From NCBI GenBank assembly GCA_001566295.1, contig KQ964263.1, positions 434,001-498,000 of the forward strand: a stretch of 64,000 nucleotides of DNA, written 5' to 3'. The position numbers were made by a program, and so were the translations under genes. Positions 33,059 through 46,298 of the stretch are shown here, piece after piece. The first letter of the stretch is position 1; the number at the start of each line of letters is the position of its first letter. The notes under the pieces are model-generated. The model saw only the letters and a program-made list of their open reading frames with translations. It was not told where the DNA came from and did no database searches. Source of the stretch: Microdochium bolleyi. Its lineage: Eukaryota; Ascomycota; Sordariomycetes; Xylariales; Microdochiaceae.

Positions 33059-33867
33059 ATGGCGCCTAGCTACTCAATCACGGTCAAGAACCGCACCGGC
33101 GTCCCGCAGGACTACTACCTCTTCTCCTCGCCCGCCAGCGTCTCGGGCGACGCTAGCGGCAGCGACGTCTGGTCCAACGTCATGCACACCCTCAGAACCC
33201 CTCGTGACGGCGTGGCCCGGTTCGAGATGTCCCGCAGCTACTACGCCATCTGCGGCACCTTCGACGCCGACCCGGCGCACGGCGGTAAAGTCAGCGTGTA
33301 CAAGACGCAGCCCGTCACCGTGGGCACCGGCGAGGGCGCAGGGATGGGATCTACAGTCAAGCTCACCGTGACCGAGGACGGGTCCGTCTGCGACCTCGAA
33401 ACCCCGGTGACGCCCGGCGAGGGCAAGATCGGGGCGTTTGTGGTCGACACTGGTACTGATTTCACTCAGATGGACGCCAGGAAGAGTGAGTCGACAACCT
33501 TTCTTTTCTCGTGATTCAATTCAAGTCGGGCCATGAAAGTCCATCAAAAAGCGCCAAAACAAACATTCAACCCCCCGAGGGAACCCAAGCTGAAACGCGA
33601 AATCTCACAGACAATCTCTTCATCGGTATCGCGAGCTCCCGCGACGGAGATAGGTTCGCCATCGAGAACACCTTCACGCCGCTCCCCAATTGCCGGTACT
33701 ACCTCGCCCCTACCGAAACATTTTACATCGCAGGCGGCCACACCGAGGAGAGCAACCTCGTCAAGATCAGCGTGGTGGGCAAGAGGATGGCCGTCGACTT
33801 CCGCACGCGCGGAGCGGACGACGTCACCCTGGTTCAGAACGAGGATGGGAGCTTCATCTTCCAGTGA
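33059..33867 (+). CDS. Uncharacterised leaderless protein (227 aa)
   Basis: Two exons, 33059-33485 and 33611-33867, joined in phase 1 by a 125-nt intron (donor GTGAGT, acceptor CACAG). The protein starts MAPSYSITVKNRTGVPQDYY, with no signal peptide or membrane span, and has few Cys. It appears to have two beta-rich halves, the second starting at about NNLFIGIASSRDGDRF. G- and S-rich loops and many third-position C bases suggest good expression. The opening block resembles small fungal cytoplasmic proteins of unknown function that begin with an ITV-type strand followed by a QxY-type motif; I cannot name the family. The 3' end lies 440 bp from the end of the convergent ABC transporter. Confidence 0.75.
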
Positions 33868-34309
33868 GTTCGAGGGCTTGACAGGTTCTCGAGGCCTGAG
33901 AAATCAGAGCTGGCTTCGCTGGTTCACTGTACTTTGACCTGCAGAGTTGAACGAGAAACTGCACTCTCGGAAGAAGTGATGGCCAAGCTGAGCGGTGCGG
34001 AAGTCTTAACAGGTGCGGACCTTTGGTGGCCAGATTGTAACCTATTCACAGGGCTCAGTTTTGTCAGTAACGTATGTGATGTTGTATTGACGCATGAAAT
34101 AGCTCAAATACGGCACTTAACACGCGGCACATAATTAAGTCACGGTGATATGTGTTGCCTGCTAACATAGCCAACTTCTGATATTACTACTCGTAATCTA
34201 GCATGAGTATTTCCCTCGCTCTATAACATCGTGTGCGAAACGGCCATTTTTGAAAATGGGTAAACACTGAAGTGATGTGCATCATGTGCAATCTATTTCA
34301 AGACTACAC
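33868..34309. other. Convergent intergenic, AT-rich
   Basis: The short 3' space between the 227-aa gene (+) and the ABC transporter (-). No gene is seen. Confidence 0.55.
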
Positions 34310-37300
34310 TTACTTCTTCCTCTTGGCCAAAAGCTTCTTCAGCGGATTCTTGCCTCTGAACCGCAAGAAAGTGGCCAAATACACCACCGCAAAATTAAAC
34401 ATGATGAACCCGCAGATGATGCCCACGTCCCTCCAGCGGCTGCTGTAGAACACGTTGAACTGGCCCGCGCCCCACGCGTCGCCGCTCGAGAACTGGCAGT
34501 ACTCGCACAGCCCGTCGCTCCCGACCTGGACGTACCCCTGGCCGCCCAGCTGCTCGATAAAGGGTCCCACGTAGGACTCGCACGTGAGCCCCGGCGGGGC
34601 GGGGAAGCGGGCGAACTCGTTCTGCTGGCAGCGCAGGGGGAGGTTGTGAATCGCCACGCCGAGGAAAGCCTCGATGAGGTACCGGAACGGGGTGAGGGGG
34701 TACATCCAAGTGCGCCAGAACTCAGGCAAGGCCTGTGCGGGGACGACGACGCCGCAGAAGCTTACGACGAACAGGAAGAACAACGGGACGAGCAAGCTAG
34801 CGAGCAGCTCGTTCGGGGAGAAGGAGGCGATGGCCTGCCCGAAGCCGACGTAGTACAGCTCGAACAGTATCACGACGAGGAAGACGAAGGCCGAGTTGCC
34901 CATGGACGCGGCGGCCTGGTGCATCCCGTCGTTGATGAGGAACCACCAGCAGCAGAAGTATACGGCGCCCGCGACGATGGCGTAGGGGAGCTCCGCGACC
35001 ACGGCGCCCGTGGTCCACGCGAACCACGAGTAGATCTTGGCGTTGTTCTCGCGCGAGGTGAAGATATTACGGGACCTGAGGAAAACGGGCTGGAGCTGCT
35101 GGATCAAGGGCGGGGCGGTGGTGACCACCAGGAAGATGGTGAACAGGCGGCTCTGGAAGTCGATCTGTGTTGACCCAAGTGCGTAGAAGGTAGCGCCATT
35201 GAACAATGCCGTGAAGACATGCAGTATGAGCTTGCCCGCAATGTAGTTCGGGGACCGCCAGTAGGCGACGAAGGCCCTTTTCACCACCGCTGAAGTCTGC
35301 GTCCACAGGGGCATCGCGTACTCGCGGTCATCTTTGATGATGTCCGGCTGCGGCGCGCTCTTGCGCTCCTCGATGAGCTTCTGTATCGTCTCTGCTTGCT
35401 CCCGGTGATTCTCCGAGTCGCGCCAGGTGTCGCCCCAATCCTGGCCCTCATAGTCTGGATTTCCGGCGCCGATGGTGTCAAGCATCCACTCGGCCGGGTT
35501 TGCATCGGGAGGGCACTTGATGCCATCCGAATCGCCTTTGCGGCGGGACTCCTTGTCGTGGTGCGTCTCAAAGTATCTGATGAGTGTCTGGCTGTCCTTG
35601 CCGAGCTCGCCCGCGTACACGACCCGGCCGCCGCTCTTGAGCAGGATAAGCTCATCGAAGTGCTCGAATAGGACAGCAGACGGCTGATGGATGGTGCACA
35701 GGACAGCCTGCCCGGCCTGTGCGAGTTTCTGCAGGAACCGGACGATGTTCGCAGCGGCCCCTGAGTCGAGACCCGACGTCGGCTCGTCGAGGAACATGAG
35801 CAGCTCCGGCTTGGAGGCGAGCTCGACGCCAATCGTCAACCGCTTGCGCTGTTCCTGGTTAAGTCCAGCGCCCTGGCTGCCGATGACGGCACCGGCGATG
35901 TCGCGCATCTCGAGCAGGTCAATAATGGTCTCGCAGTAGTCGTACTTTTCCTGGATCGGGGTCTCCTTGGGCTGTCTGAGGAGAGCGGAAAATCTCAGAG
36001 CCTCGAGAACAGTGGCCGTGGGTTCGTGCACGTCCATCTGCTCGGCAAACCCTGTTGCGCGCTGGAACGACTTGGGCAGGGGCCGTCCGTCAAGCAAGAA
36101 GTCTCCAGTGATAGTGCCAAATGTTGTTCTGAGGTGTTGAAAAGGTCAGTCAAAGGTCCACAAGAACTGGAAGAGAAACGGGGTGAAACAAAAGGGATGA
36201 GAAGGAACATACCTCTGCGCCAGAATGTTCAAAAGCGTCGTCTTTCCCGCGCCCGAAGCTCCCATAAGAGCAGTGAGCTTTCCAGGCTTAACGTAGCCCT
36301 GGACGTTATCGAGCAGTTTCCGCTCGCCGCCCTCGTACGGAATCGTGTAGTTAACATCCTGGAATGTGAACACGGCCGAGTTGCCCTCGACCCTCTCCAT
36401 CGCCTGCTCGTTCCTCCTCTCCTGCTCCTCCTTCTCGCGGACTTCATCCTCACTGCCAGCACCAATGAGCGCACCAGGAGAACTGGAACCGGATTCCTCG
36501 TCACCCTTCTTCCCGTGGCGCGCACCAGTCTCGATATTCTTCTCCACATTCTTCGGCACCTGGCCGCGCTTGAACACAGTCGTTGCTGCGCCGCCGGCGT
36601 TGGGCTTCATCCGCTCCATCCCGATACACGTGATGACCAGGAAGACCGCCCAGAAGGCGAAGATGAAGCCGAAGTTGCGCCACAGGTGTGCGCGGGTGTA
36701 CGTGAAGCTCGCCTCGATGTAGTTGGCGCCATCCACGGTTGTCCTCCCCGGCTGCGACCCCGTAAGCGCACAGGACTGGTACTCGGGGCTCGCGTTGGGA
36801 CCTTGTGGTACGAGCAAGGGCGGCTCGCAAGCGAGCTCGAGCCCGGCAAACTGGTTAGCCATGAGCATTTCGAACCCGTACTGGAGCCAGTTGATCCAGC
36901 GCAGCCAGCCGAACCAGGGCCGCATCTCGGAGGGCGGCTGGAGATAGCCTGTGTACACAATGAGAATCTGAATTGCCACGCCTGTGAGCTTGGTCGCGTC
37001 GTCAAGGGTCTTGAAAACCGCCGCGATGGAGCGGAAAAAGGAGTATGTTGTCATGGTGATGGTCCAGAGTGTCAGGAGACATATGAAGAACTGCGACGCC
37101 GTGAGGGCGAGATTCGACATGAAGTAAATCGTAGCTAGAAAGAGCACGACCTGCACGAAGACCATCGGGATGTCAACGAGTGTCTGGGCCAGGGCGTACG
37201 CGGAGGGCCGATACATGGACAGGTTCTTGTGGCGGAGCAGGATGGGCTTGGCCTCGAAAGCGGCGGTCTGCTCGGCCAGCGCGAGGAGGGCGTTGAAGAG

Positions 37301-39397
37301 CAACAGGAAGAACATGACGCCTCCGAAGGAGAAAGCTGATGTTGCGCTTGGAGGAAGTTGGAAGAAAAGCGAACCGACGATGAGGCCTTGGAAGACGATA
37401 CCGCCCCATTTGCCAATCAGCGACGCTTTATCGCCAAGCAGGACGAACAGCTGTCGGTGTGTGATTGCGAGGACCTGCTTGTGGAATGCGATTGTGAAGT
37501 TCTTCTTGCGGTCCTTTTTCTTGTCGGGGAGATTCTCACGGAGCTCGCGCTGCTGTGATTCAAGAGTGCTCTCGAAGTCCTCGATGTCGGCCATGTTGCG
37601 TTTGTAGGCCTCGCTCTGCCGGAAGATCCGCTCAAAGTCTTCGGCGGTGCGAGGGATCTTGTCCTCACAGCCTTTTCTTACAATGCGACCGTGAGGCTCA
37701 GTGATGTTGGTCAAGAAGTCAGATGTCGTCCATCGTGGCGGGCAGTCGAAGCCAAGGTCGATGAAGTACTGCTTGGCGTGGTCTGCGAACCCATAATAGA
37801 GGCATTTACCCTCGTGAATAAGGAGGACCTTGTCAAAGGCTTCGTACAACGTCTCGCCGGCCTGGTACAATGACACGGCTGAACTAACCGAAGCCATATT
37901 CGTCAAGGTCCGGACAGCTGCAACGTACTGGCTGGCCGTGCTGGCGTCCAATCCCTTGGAGGAGTTGTCCCAGCCGGCAACACTCGATCTGGCGATCATA
38001 ACCTCTGCGATGCTGACACGCTTCCGCTCGCCGCCAGACACACCGCGAACGTACTCATCGCCGACCTTGGTGTCCATCGTGTGTTCGATCCAGAGCAGTT
38101 TCGACGTGACGCGCAAGAACTCGTTGATATAGTCCTCGCGGGACTCGCCCTCGAGCCGGGATTCCTTGCCAGGGGTCTTGGTCTGCAAGGCGAAGCTGAG
38201 TGTGCGCCTAACAGACAGCGTGGCAAAGTGTAGGTCATCCTCGGGGTTGTAGGACAGCTCGCTGCGGTAGTTCTCTTCCATCTCTTCGGCAGTGGCGCCG
38301 CCGTAGGTCACGTCACCGGCAACCTCGACATACCCGGCTCTTTGGTTACAGAAAACCTTCAAGAATGTCGTGCAGCCGGCACCAGGCCTGCCGAGAACAA
38401 GCAGCATCTCGCCAGGCCTGACACAGCCGTTGAAGTCGCTGAGGAGGTCCCGCACAGGTGGTTTGCCGGTCGCCGCCTTGACGCCCTTTGTGAACAGCTG
38501 CCCCAGGAATCGAGGCAGGCCGACGAAGAAGTCGCCGACGGTTGGCTGCAGACTAGCACCCAGACCGGCGCCCTTGACAGTCAGATTCCGGAACACGACA
38601 CCAGCGTGTCGCGTCTTCTCTTCCTGACTCTGCTCCTGCCTCGCCTTGCCAAACAGGCGGGACATGAGCCGCTCGATCTCAGCTGACTCTTCTGCTTGCG
38701 ACTCGGCGTCAACAACATCGTCACCATCGACATTAGAGGCATTCGTTCGGCGGCGGGACAAGGCACGGAACAGGTCGTCTTCTGTGGCGAAACGCTTCGT
38801 GCTGCCATTTGTGGTCGTCTTGCCTAGCGGCGGTCGCTGTTTCGCGGTGGAGGGGCCAGGGGACTCGACTTGGGATGGAACCCGGACGGCCGCGTAGGTG
38901 GGTTCGGTGGAGTAGGCACTCGAGACGGATGACGACGCAGAGTCGCTACTTTTCTTTTTGTTCTTGTAATCATCGCCGAGGATGGTGCTTTCTTCAGAGT
39001 CGTGCCGAGTTGGAACAGCAGCGACGATGGGAGCGGCTAGTGAAGAGTGGCCGTTGGTGTTGTCGCTGGTGGTCCTCGCGGCAGGCTCGGTCGCAGCGTA
39101 GGCATCTTCGGGCCCCGGTGTGGTGCTTGCGATGCCGAAAGTGCCTCCACGGGCTAGCCGCGTAGGATGTGTTGACGTGGACTGGTTGAGGGCGGTTGAT
39201 TTGTCCTCGACAGTGGAGGCGGTCGTCCGACCAAAGTAAGAGGATGATGTTGGCTGGTTTGCACGCGGGGTGGGCGTCGCTTCCCCTGATAGATCGAGGC
39301 CTTGCTCTTGACGCAGTTGCTGGGCTTCGAACGAGCTAGGCGTCTCGATCCAGCCGCCGGGAATGTCGGCGTCTGCTGGTGTCGGCCGTTCGTCCAT
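34310..39397 (-). CDS. PDR-type full-length ABC transporter (drug/toxin efflux)
   Basis: Two exons in transcript order, 39397-36213 and 36128-34310, give 1667 residues. The 84-nt intron (donor GTATGT) follows the second Walker A and joins NILAQR to TTFGTITG. The order is NBD-TMD-NBD-TMD. NBD1 has the degenerate Walker A GRPGAGCTTFLK (about 335), signature VSGGERKRVSIAE (about 451) and WDNSSKGLDAS. NBD2 has GASGAGKTT (about 1045), the degenerate signature LNQEQRKRLTIG and FLDEPTSGLDS. Each is followed by about six membrane helices. These asymmetric NBDs are typical of fungal PDR/ABCG pumps of the plasma membrane that export azoles, plant toxins and metabolites. The first 250 residues are Ser/Thr-rich. 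I chose the start at 39397; a frame 26 codons longer exists. Confidence 0.93.
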
Positions 39398-40350
39398 CTT
39401 GGCTGGTGTTCCAAGCCTTGCGTGGGGGTCGTGATGTTTCAAGCTCCAGCTGTGAGACTGAAAACGAACAAGCACGATGGGTAAAGAAAAGTTAACCAGA
39501 TCTACAGGGGTAATGGAAGAGCTAAAAGGAACTCGATCTCCAGAATGGCGGGAGGCTTGCCAATCCTACACGTGGCTTGCTTACCAACGCGGTAACTCAG
39601 ATCAATGGCGATGACGCTCACACCCGCGGTAGCGCCCGTCTTGGCAGATGAGACTGCTTCGTGGGTGCTGTGCTAATCTGTCTCACCTGTCTTGCGGACC
39701 GCTGTTGAGCCACATGGAATGCTTGAAGAGCTTATCACCAAGCACAGCGCCAATGGGCAAGTCGTATCCTTTCTTCAACGTTCACATCAGTGGACCAGCT
39801 GGCCAAACGATGCATTGGCCAAGCTTCGATACAACAGATCAAAACATGAGTACGAAGCTGCAGGATTTGAGCTGGCAGAAAAAGAATGGCCCAACGTCAT
39901 CAAATGCCGCTAGTTCGAATGTCATGGCAGAGTGGATCCACACTGCCGACATTCTGAGATCATCGATTTCTCGATCTGGCCGGGTTCGGGCCCGTGGCGC
40001 TCCGCCGATCCGGACAATTCAACGACCCGAACGCAACTAGGGCCGTTCTTAGCTTATCTCCGGGCGAGGCTGGACACATTCGGCCGGATCTGGTCCGGAA
40101 CAGAGTTCGTTCACCTTCTCAGAGCGAATAGCATTTTGTGTTAGGGCGACAACTTGCAACTGGCTTGGGGCTTGCTTCTTTGAAGAGCTCGATAGTGTAG
40201 TCGTCTCCTGTTGCGGGTATTTCTACCGAGACAGATCCCATATACACCGAAACCGCAATCCATGAGCAAGTCCACACAATCGGCCACGCCGCATGAGCTC
40301 GGAATATAACCAGTAAACCAGACCAATTTCACGTCGCTGCCGCATTTTAC
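39398..40350. other. Intergenic
   Basis: The 5' flank of the ABC transporter and 3' flank of the rhodopsin-like gene. Frames at 39648-40040 and 39692-39913 have no recognisable motif, so I do not call a gene. Confidence 0.5.
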
Positions 40351-42023
40351 CTAGTCCCTCGTGACCGTCCAGTCCTTGGACACCAGCACGGTGCCTGGCT
40401 TGCTTCTGTCCGGGCCGGTCAACTTCCTCGCCGACTCTGCATCGTCGCTGGCAGCGCTATGTTCAGCATCGTTCTACGCGCGGGCGGCGGTAGGTCAGCG
40501 TTGCACTGCTCGCGAAAAGGACAGCGGATAGTAGATGAAGCATCAAAGCCTCAGCCTCTGCCTTATCGAAAAGGGGAAACAGCAATCGTGAAAGGCACTT
40601 ACCAGCTCCATCCAAGTCGCATACTGTGATCTCTCGCGATCACCATCGGCGTGCTTGTGCTTGTGCTTCCCCGTGATGCCCACCCCGGCAGCCACACCTG
40701 CGATCGCACCCGCGAACGTCGAGTTCGTCCTCTTGCTGTATCCGAGCTCGTGGGTCCGGCCCGGGGCGGCGGCGGCGGCGGCGGCGGCACTGCTTTCGTC
40801 ACCGCGGCTGCCCTTGCTCCAGTAGGACCCGTACCTGGCGCGGAAGCGCAGGTAGTACGGCCGCAGCGTGGGGAGGTTGATGCACAGCACCGACAGCACC
40901 AGCTCGACGGTGAGGAGGATGAATGTGCTCTGCGACGAGCCCGTCAGGTTGCCGAGTAGGTCGATCTCGAAGAGGTAGATGAAGCGGACAATGCCGATGA
41001 TGCAGCAGCTGCACATGATCGGGGGAATCTGTCAGTAGTGTAAATCACGCTTGGTATCGTACGGGAGTCTGCCCGAGGACTTACGCGAGACCCATTGAGA
41101 AGCACAGAATCACTACAATCTTTTCCGTCTTGCGCATCTGTAGCTGCCAGACCGTGCGGATGGGGAGCACCACGATGAACAGGTCCCCGAGCACATTTGT
41201 CATGACGAGCGCCTTGAGCACGCTAACCTGGTCTATGCATTTGCCGATTCGCTGGAGCGTCCACTGCTGCTCGACGGGGTCGCACAGGAAGATGAAGACC
41301 AGCGTGAAAGAGACACCCCAGGCAACGACGAGGGCGATGCCGGTCCATATCCAGCCCCTGAGCTCAAGGCTGAACGCGCGCAGATAGAGAAACAGCTGAC
41401 TGAGCTTGAGGCATCCGAGAGCCCAGAGGTAGATGAGTGTGTAGGCGAACGTGAGCTGGTCAAGATTAGGCGGGGTCAGTCTCGGGATCTTTTTTGAGTG
41501 TGGTTGGAGGACTGGAGAAGGTGCTTTGCTTACTTCGAGGATTCGGCCGAGGTTTTCCATGACTGGGAGTCGGAGATGGGGGTGATGTTAGACAAAAGCC
41601 GCAGGTAAATGCCCAACTAGACAGAAACTTACGGATGGGAAACAATGGTGAGCTCGGGTCCAGGTCGTAGCCAACTCCAGAGGTGAAAACTATGGTTGCG
41701 AATGGTCTTGTCAGTTTGATGCAGTTCGATGACGATAATCATCATCACGATTACAGCGAAGAACCAACCATCAACGCTCATGCCTATGGTGCTACCTGTC
41801 AGGATCTGGTATCGAGAATGTTAGTAAGCCTAATGCAGACACTACCAATCGCAGTCAAGCCTACCGTAGCAATGATGGAGAGGACATCGTCGGCTCCCAT
41901 CCCAGCACCGCGCACGCGTGCGCGGCATCGCAGGTACACAACCACGGCTCCGAACGCCCACAGAATCGAGCCTGCGATAAGGCAACCGCGTGCTGGCGCA
42001 GTTAGTGGAAGTCTCTGCGTCAT
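40351..42023 (-). CDS. Fungal rhodopsin-like (SAT5/PTH11-like) integral membrane protein no. 1
   Basis: Six exons in transcript order: 42023-41846, 41689-41633, 41562-41534, 41455-41085, 41008-40603 and 40473-40351. They give 387 residues. All introns are GT-AG and the frame is kept throughout. The first intron could instead be two introns around a 10-nt exon at 41805-41796, but the single intron gives the better family match (VGLTAIVFTSGVGYDLD). Seven membrane helices are expected, with conserved-type blocks GADDVLSI, KLSQLFLYLRAF, FLCDPVEQQW and DLFIVVLPIRTVW. The long cytoplasmic tail has a run of eight alanines from a GGC/GCC-type repeat and a KHKHKH stretch. Such proteins occur at membranes; some relatives act as surface receptors. 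The ligand is unknown. Confidence 0.85.
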
Positions 42024-44221
42024 GCTCACGATGTTGTGAATCTGGCAAAGACAGGAAGCGATATAAACAGAGGGGACCGCGTAACAAGAAGCCGCATTCC
42101 TTTGACAGATGCTCCTCTCCTGACAAAATCGATGCGTCAGCGCCTGTCGTGGCTTAAGGAAGGAAAGCGATGGAAGTGACCTTGCTGCGAAAAATGAATA
42201 TGAAACTTTGCTGCGTCCCGGGCTGGGCCGCGTGCCGCGCGCAATGCCTCCGCCGACACAGCTTCCACGTGGGAGTAAGCCCAAGCCGCCAGCCCCTAGC
42301 AAAATAGAATTTCTTCTTCTGCACGGGCAACGGCGCTCAGGGGTCTTCCTACCCGCTCTCCGCTCTCCACTTTCCGCCTCGGCATTATGATCGCCAGGTT
42401 TCGGTCTTTGCTCAGGGAGCTCCAAGTTTGCCATCAACCAGCATGGCTTGGCGTCGCGGTCCGGGATTGCGCATGCCGCCATGGACGTGGCGGGTCTGAT
42501 TGACTGGACATCGGCGGGAATTGGCAACCACGGGGTGTCGTCATGATACCAGGCGGGACTCTGGAGGGCCAACAGTCTTCCACGGGCTTTGCGAAGGGCT
42601 CGGCTCCGGATGCTGGTGCCAGGGGTTGAAGAATATTGGATCTGCAGGGAGGTGGGCACAGCCCTTACAAGTTTCAGTCGCGAAAACCTTGTGAAGTACT
42701 GCATGTAGGGCGAAACATCATGGGATGGCGCAAAAGTGGAGGCCGAGTGCTGATCGACGCACAGAGAAATGTGTCTTTGCTTTGTGTCATGCGGAGCTGC
42801 GCGGCATCAATGTCGATTTGACTTGTCGCCAGACTAGGACCCAGACCTCAGCCTGTGCTGGGGACTTTCGGTGATTTACCACTAGGTGTCCGTTCCGTCT
42901 TTGCGAGACTGCTGGAGCTTGGGCGGCTTCCTCGTTCAACTATCAGAACATTCAACGGCGTATACCGAGCTCCTCATTATTGCACCAATCTCCACGATCT
43001 TTTCCGCGACAGTATGTTTGCCCATGAAGAGTGTGCGCTTCTTGGGCTCAGATGGGGCAGCATGACTTGCCGTGTCCACGTCGGCAGGCACGGAATGAAA
43101 CCCCAGGTTACATAGCCGAGATAACATGGCCGGCAAGTTCCTTCAAATCCATGTGCGTCAAGAGCCAACAGGCTTGGCGTGGAGTTACTAATGGTGACGT
43201 TGGTCGTGTCCCCTGGTCCGAGCGAACCTCGAATTCACCTGCATGATTTGTGATTGGCGCTGCTCCAAGGGTGACGAGGGTTGCACACCGGGGAAGAGCG
43301 GCTGTGTGACAAGCTGCATATCAGGCAGGGGTTTTCAACTCACATGTGTAGGTTGCGGTAGTTCCGCGTACGTCGAGTGCATAAAATACTTCCAATACCA
43401 CAGCAGGGACCAACCCCGGCCCGCGCTCCGGACCCCATAACCGTTGACGGCAATGTCTTTCGTCCAATAAGCCACTTCGCTGACGAAGATGACCCTGGCA
43501 ATGACTGCAACACATGAACCAACATCACTGGGTCTCGCTGCAGATCAATTCCGTCTCGGTTGTGCCCAACGACACCGCTCACAGGGGAAGAGGTTTGGCC
43601 GTCAGCATACCAGGTAGACATTGAATCCACAAAGCGTTCTCACTGTGCTCCATCTCGGCAGATTCCGCCCTACCTGTGGCCTACAACCTGGGACCTTAGT
43701 CCATAAATGCGGCAGGACTCACGAGGTTGTCTCCACACCTGGTGTCCTCTTCCCTGCAACAACAGCCCTCGCTGCCCACAGTAGTGGGTATCCTTGCTTG
43801 GAGAGTCTCCAGTTCCTGCCAAGCATGCAAACTATGTGTACTGTGCCGAGTGCAGACATGGACGCTCCATGACAATACGCAGGATCTGGTTCGTCTGGTG
43901 GCCTCGTCCCTGACCAGTGGAGGCACCCACAGTCCAAGACGTCTGCGGCAGTGATGTGACCCTCCCTGCAAACCCAATAAGAACCAGGTATGCATGCCTG
44001 CTCGAGTGACGGGTACTTGCAATTCTTGTCCTGTTTCTGCCGTGCCGCTGGTCCTTTGATCCTTCATCCAGCCGTGCGTTGTCTGCCGACAAGCCTTGGA
44101 CCCTGTCCCGACTGTGCTTTTGTATCCAGTATCACCTCGACCCTGGACTCCGCCTTCACAACACGTTTTGCTCCCATCCTCCTGCTTGCACAGCCGCCCA
44201 GCACGGGGCAGCTAAGCAGCT
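42024..44221. other. Intergenic, 2.2 kb, no supported gene
   Basis: Many short frames up to about 100-160 codons occur on both strands, but none has an ATG-started, motif-bearing or spliceable structure I can defend. The frame at 43990-44478 is a shadow of the P450 first exon. Confidence 0.5.
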
Positions 44222-46298
44222 ATGGATCGCCTCTTCGACGCAGTGCAGGCCGCTCTCGACCATGCGACCTTCGGACGCGCCGTGGCGAGCGTCGCGGCAG
44301 TGTACACCGGCTACAAGGTGCTGATCGCACTATACAACATCTCGCCTCTGCATCCGCTGCACAAGTTCCCGGGCCCGAAGCTCGCGGCGGCAGGATACTT
44401 CTACGAGGCATACTACGACTGGATCCGGGGAGGCAGATATACACAAGAGATCAAGCGGATGCACGCGAAATATGGTGAGTTCTTCCCTCCCTCCTATCTC
44501 ATCTAGATCCCCTCGGGTCCCGAACGTCGTGGGACTGACCGGGCGTCGACCACCACCACAGGCCCGATCGTCCGCATAAATCCGGACGAGCTGCACTGCA
44601 ATGACCCTCTCTTCACCGACGAGATCTACGCCAGCGGCAACCGGATCCGCGACAAGCACCAGCACCAGCTCAACACCGGCGGCGCGGGTCCCGTGTCGGT
44701 GACGGCCTTCTCGACTGTCTCGCACGAGGAGCACAAGATGAAGAAGGCCCCCTACGCGCGGTTCATGAGCCGCGCGCAGATCGCCAAGCTCGAGGGCGAG
44801 GTCCTCGACGCGGCACAGCTGGTCACGAACAAGATGCTCAACGGCGGATCGGCGACAACCACCACCACCACCGCCACCACCACGTCTTCCGCCACCAACG
44901 GTACCAAGACCGACGGGGCACCAGCGCCGACAAAGGCCGCGGAGGCGGGCGTCTTCGACGTCAAGGACGCATTCAACTGCTACACCGCCGACGTCATCGC
45001 GCAGTACGCCTTCGGGCGCAACATGGGCTTCATCACGCAGGAAGGGTGGACGCCCAACTTCGCGACCTGGGTCAAGTCGTTCCTGCAGTCGGCGTACATG
45101 ATGCGGCACAACGCGCTGGCCCGCAAGCTCGCGGGCTACATCCCCCTGCTCGCGGACTACATGGGCGACGACATCGCGACGGTGATGCGGCAGATGAACG
45201 TCGTGATCCCCGGGTACATCCAGGCCGCGCTGGACGACCCGGAGGGCAACGGGCGCGTGTTTGCCGAGGTAGTACAGAGCAAGGCCCTGCCGGACAAGCA
45301 GAAGGAAATGTTCAGCCTGTCCGGAGAGGGCTTCAACTTCTTGCTGGCGGGGACGGAGACTACTGCTGTGAGTACTTTCACTCTCGGGAAGAGGAGGCTG
45401 TTCGTATATCATCCACAAGAGCCCTGTCACTGACGCAGCTGAGATACAGGCCATCTTGACAGTAATAACATACCAGTTCCTCAGCCAGCCCGCGATCTAC
45501 AACCGGATCATGGACACTCTTTCCGATACCACGCCCGCGACCCTGAAGTGGTCGCACCTCGAGCAGAAGCCGTACTTCTGGGCCCTCGTCCAGGAGGCGC
45601 TGCGCGTGATGCCGGGCGTCTCGCACCGCAGCGCGCGCATCGCGCGGTACGAGGACCTGCACTACCAGTCGGCGGTACCCGAGGGCACCTCCGGGGCTGG
45701 CCACCTACCGCAGTATGACTACGTCATCCCGCGCGGCACCCCGATCGGAATGTCCTCCGTGGTCAACCACGCGGACCCGGGCCTGTTCCCGGATCCGGAC
45801 GAGTTCCGGCCCGAGCGGTGGCTGCTCGAGGATGGGAGCCCCAACTACAAGCTGCATAAGTACCTGCTCGCGTTCAGCCGCGGGAGCAGGAGCTGTATTG
45901 GCGAGAAGTGAGTCTCAACCCCCGCATTGCTCTTCCTCTTTTCTTTGCTACTGTCCGCTCCGCATTGATTCCTGGGTACTTCGAGTTTGCCTGCCCTCTT
46001 CTGGTGCAGACAATGTCGGTCCTACGTGGCCGCTCGTTGCACGAGTTGGTGCCTTGGAGCATTATCCGGAAATGGGGAGGTGATGACGCTTATGAGGGAT
46101 GTGAAAGTGCTAACGTTCAAAATCAGCCTCGCCTACTGCGAAATCTACCTCATGACGGCGCTCATGGCCATTCAGGTGATCCCGCGCGCCACGCTGCACG
46201 AGCAGGGTGACCCCAAGGAGAAGTTCAGGTACGACCACGACATGATTGTGCTACAGACGAAGAAGGGGTCGATCAGCTGCAGGATATCAATATCTTAG
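44222..46298 (+). CDS. Cytochrome P450 no. 2 (trichodiene oxygenase-like group)
   Basis: Four exons, 44222-44474, 44562-45367, 45450-45907 and 46127-46298, give 562 residues. The last intron is 219 nt, unusually long here; using AA|C across it restores the heme block CIGENLAYCE. Marks: membrane anchor near the N-terminus, KFPGPKLAA, the I-helix LLAGTETTA, ExxR as EALR, FRPERW, and FSRGSRSCIGEN with heme Cys502. Between the B and C regions a Thr/Ala-rich insert of about 35 residues (about 205-240) is unlike normal P450s. Similar fungal P450s oxidise terpenes or other metabolites, but the group label rests on resemblance only. An ABC transporter, membrane receptor-like genes and a Zn2Cys6 regulator lie near it. 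Confidence 0.9.

Noticed and set aside
36026..37138. 370-codon plus-strand frame within the ABC transporter
   Set aside because: Antisense shadow; the minus strand carries the Walker and signature motifs.
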